Origin: SG8-41 sp032123035
GTDB taxonomy: Bacteria > Pseudomonadota > Gammaproteobacteria > Burkholderiales > SG8-41
Length of the DNA: 27,947 bases
NCBI GenBank assembly: GCA_032123035.1
Contig: JAQBFV010000046.1
Location: forward strand, 1-27,947
Reading direction: 5' to 3'
Shown: piece by piece, positions 27,466 through 27,947 of the stretch
Layout: each line of letters starts with the position of its first letter
How positions within the stretch are numbered: the stretch's first letter is position 1
Position numbers and translations under genes: made by a program
Notes under the pieces: model-generated
Database searches by the model: none
The model's input: only the letters and a program-made list of their open reading frames with translations
What the model was told of the DNA's origin: nothing

Positions 27466-27947
27466 ATGACATTGCGTATTGGCAGCAAGGTTCCCGATTT
27501 CACCGCAGAGACCACGCAAGGCAAGATCAGCTTTCACGAATGGATCGGCGACAGCTGGTGCGTGATGTTCTCGCATCCGAAGGATTTCACGCCGGTGTGC
27601 ACGACCGAGCTCGGCTATATGGCGAAACTGCACCCTGAGTTCGACCGGCGCAACTGCAAAGTCATCGGCTTGAGCGTCGACCCGGTGGACGATCACGCGC
27701 GTTGGTCGCAAGACATCAAGGAGGCCACTGGGTACGCCCCGAACTATCCGATCATTGGAGATTCTGATCTCAATGTGGCCAAGCTTTACGACATGTTGCC
27801 GGAAGATGCTGGCTCCACGGCAAAAGGCCGCACCGCCGCCGACAACCAGACCGTGCGCACGGTCTATGTCATAGGCCCCGACAAGCTTATCAAGGCGATG
27901 GTCTCCTACCCCATGAGCACGGGACGCAACTTCGACGAGGTGCTGCG
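27466..27947 (+). CDS. 1-Cys peroxiredoxin (Prx6/AhpC-TSA family), truncated by window end
   Basis: Thiol peroxidase that reduces hydrogen peroxide and alkyl peroxides. The visible 160 residues begin MTLRIGSKVPDFTAETTQGK. The peroxidatic cysteine is Cys45 in FTPVCTTELG, the pattern of Prx6-type enzymes. GLSVDPVDDHARWSQDI (about 69-85) and NYPIIGDSDLNVAKLYDML (about 93-111) are characteristic of this group, as is the NQTVRTVYVIGPDKLIKAMVSYPMSTGRNFDE end. AGGAGG lies five bases upstream of the ATG. The C-terminal third that carries the dimer arm is outside the window. Confidence 0.95.
   Translation, partial: MTLRIGSKVPDFTAETTQGKISFHEWIGDSWCVMFSHPKDFTPVCTTELGYMAKLHPEFDRRNCKVIGLSVDPVDDHARWSQDIKEATGYAPNYPIIGDSDLNVAKLYDMLPEDAGSTAKGRTAADNQTVRTVYVIGPDKLIKAMVSYPMSTGRNFDEVL

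Overview
The window looks like the chromosome of a high-GC betaproteobacterium, probably from an environmental or metagenomic lineage. It opens with the distal part of the ribosomal alpha operon in the usual proteobacterial order (L36, S13, S11, S4, RNA polymerase alpha, L17). The protein sequences are of betaproteobacterial type, and S4 and L36 both keep their zinc-binding cysteines. I saw no tRNA, rRNA, CRISPR array, prophage or intact transposase.

Layout: (1) 11-3224, ribosomal/RNA polymerase operon ending in a strong terminator. (2) 3225-3748, non-coding mosaic of short tandem repeats. (3) 3749-5215, VanY-type D,D-carboxypeptidase and SAM hydroxide adenosyltransferase. (4) 5184-8626, minus-strand signalling/envelope block: a 62-aa membrane protein, a lone MlaF-like ABC ATPase, a Ser/Thr kinase with a C-terminal membrane anchor, and a degenerate cyclase-PEGA protein. 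(5) 8801-16126, acyl-CoA catabolic block: MmgE/PrpD, MaoC hydratase, acyl-CoA dehydrogenase, CaiB/BaiF CoA-transferase, then on the minus strand a second acyl-CoA dehydrogenase and an enolase-superfamily protein. (6) 16584-18344, ThDP-dependent enzyme. (7) 18420-22149, a more A+T-rich minus-strand cluster: sulfotransferase plus a SsuABC/TauABC-type importer. (8) 22566-27238, CocE-type hydrolase, small secreted protein, MOSC protein with an overlapping 40-aa ORF, GNAT acetyltransferase and class II aldolase. (9) 27466-end, a 1-Cys peroxiredoxin cut by the window edge.

How genes may work together: block 5 has the parts for activating a (branched or dicarboxylic) acid to its CoA ester, dehydrogenating it and hydrating it. 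The substrate cannot be read from sequence. The transporter in block 7 probably imports a small organic, possibly sulfur-containing, solute.

The most unusual structure is not a gene. Eight intergenic gaps carry tandem 7-mers or 13-mers on one side of a short core and the inverted version of the same kind of unit on the other side (2648-2742, 7506-7582, 10251-10328, 10897-11007, 12234-12370, 14876-14987, 16464-16532, 22513-22560). Several have four units per arm in strict register. The 13-mer is the heptamer GTGATGA plus six bases. They separate nearly every gene of the acyl-CoA block, and one sits 11 bases before rplQ inside the essential alpha operon. A separate MITE-like element with inverted ends lies at 16149-16425.
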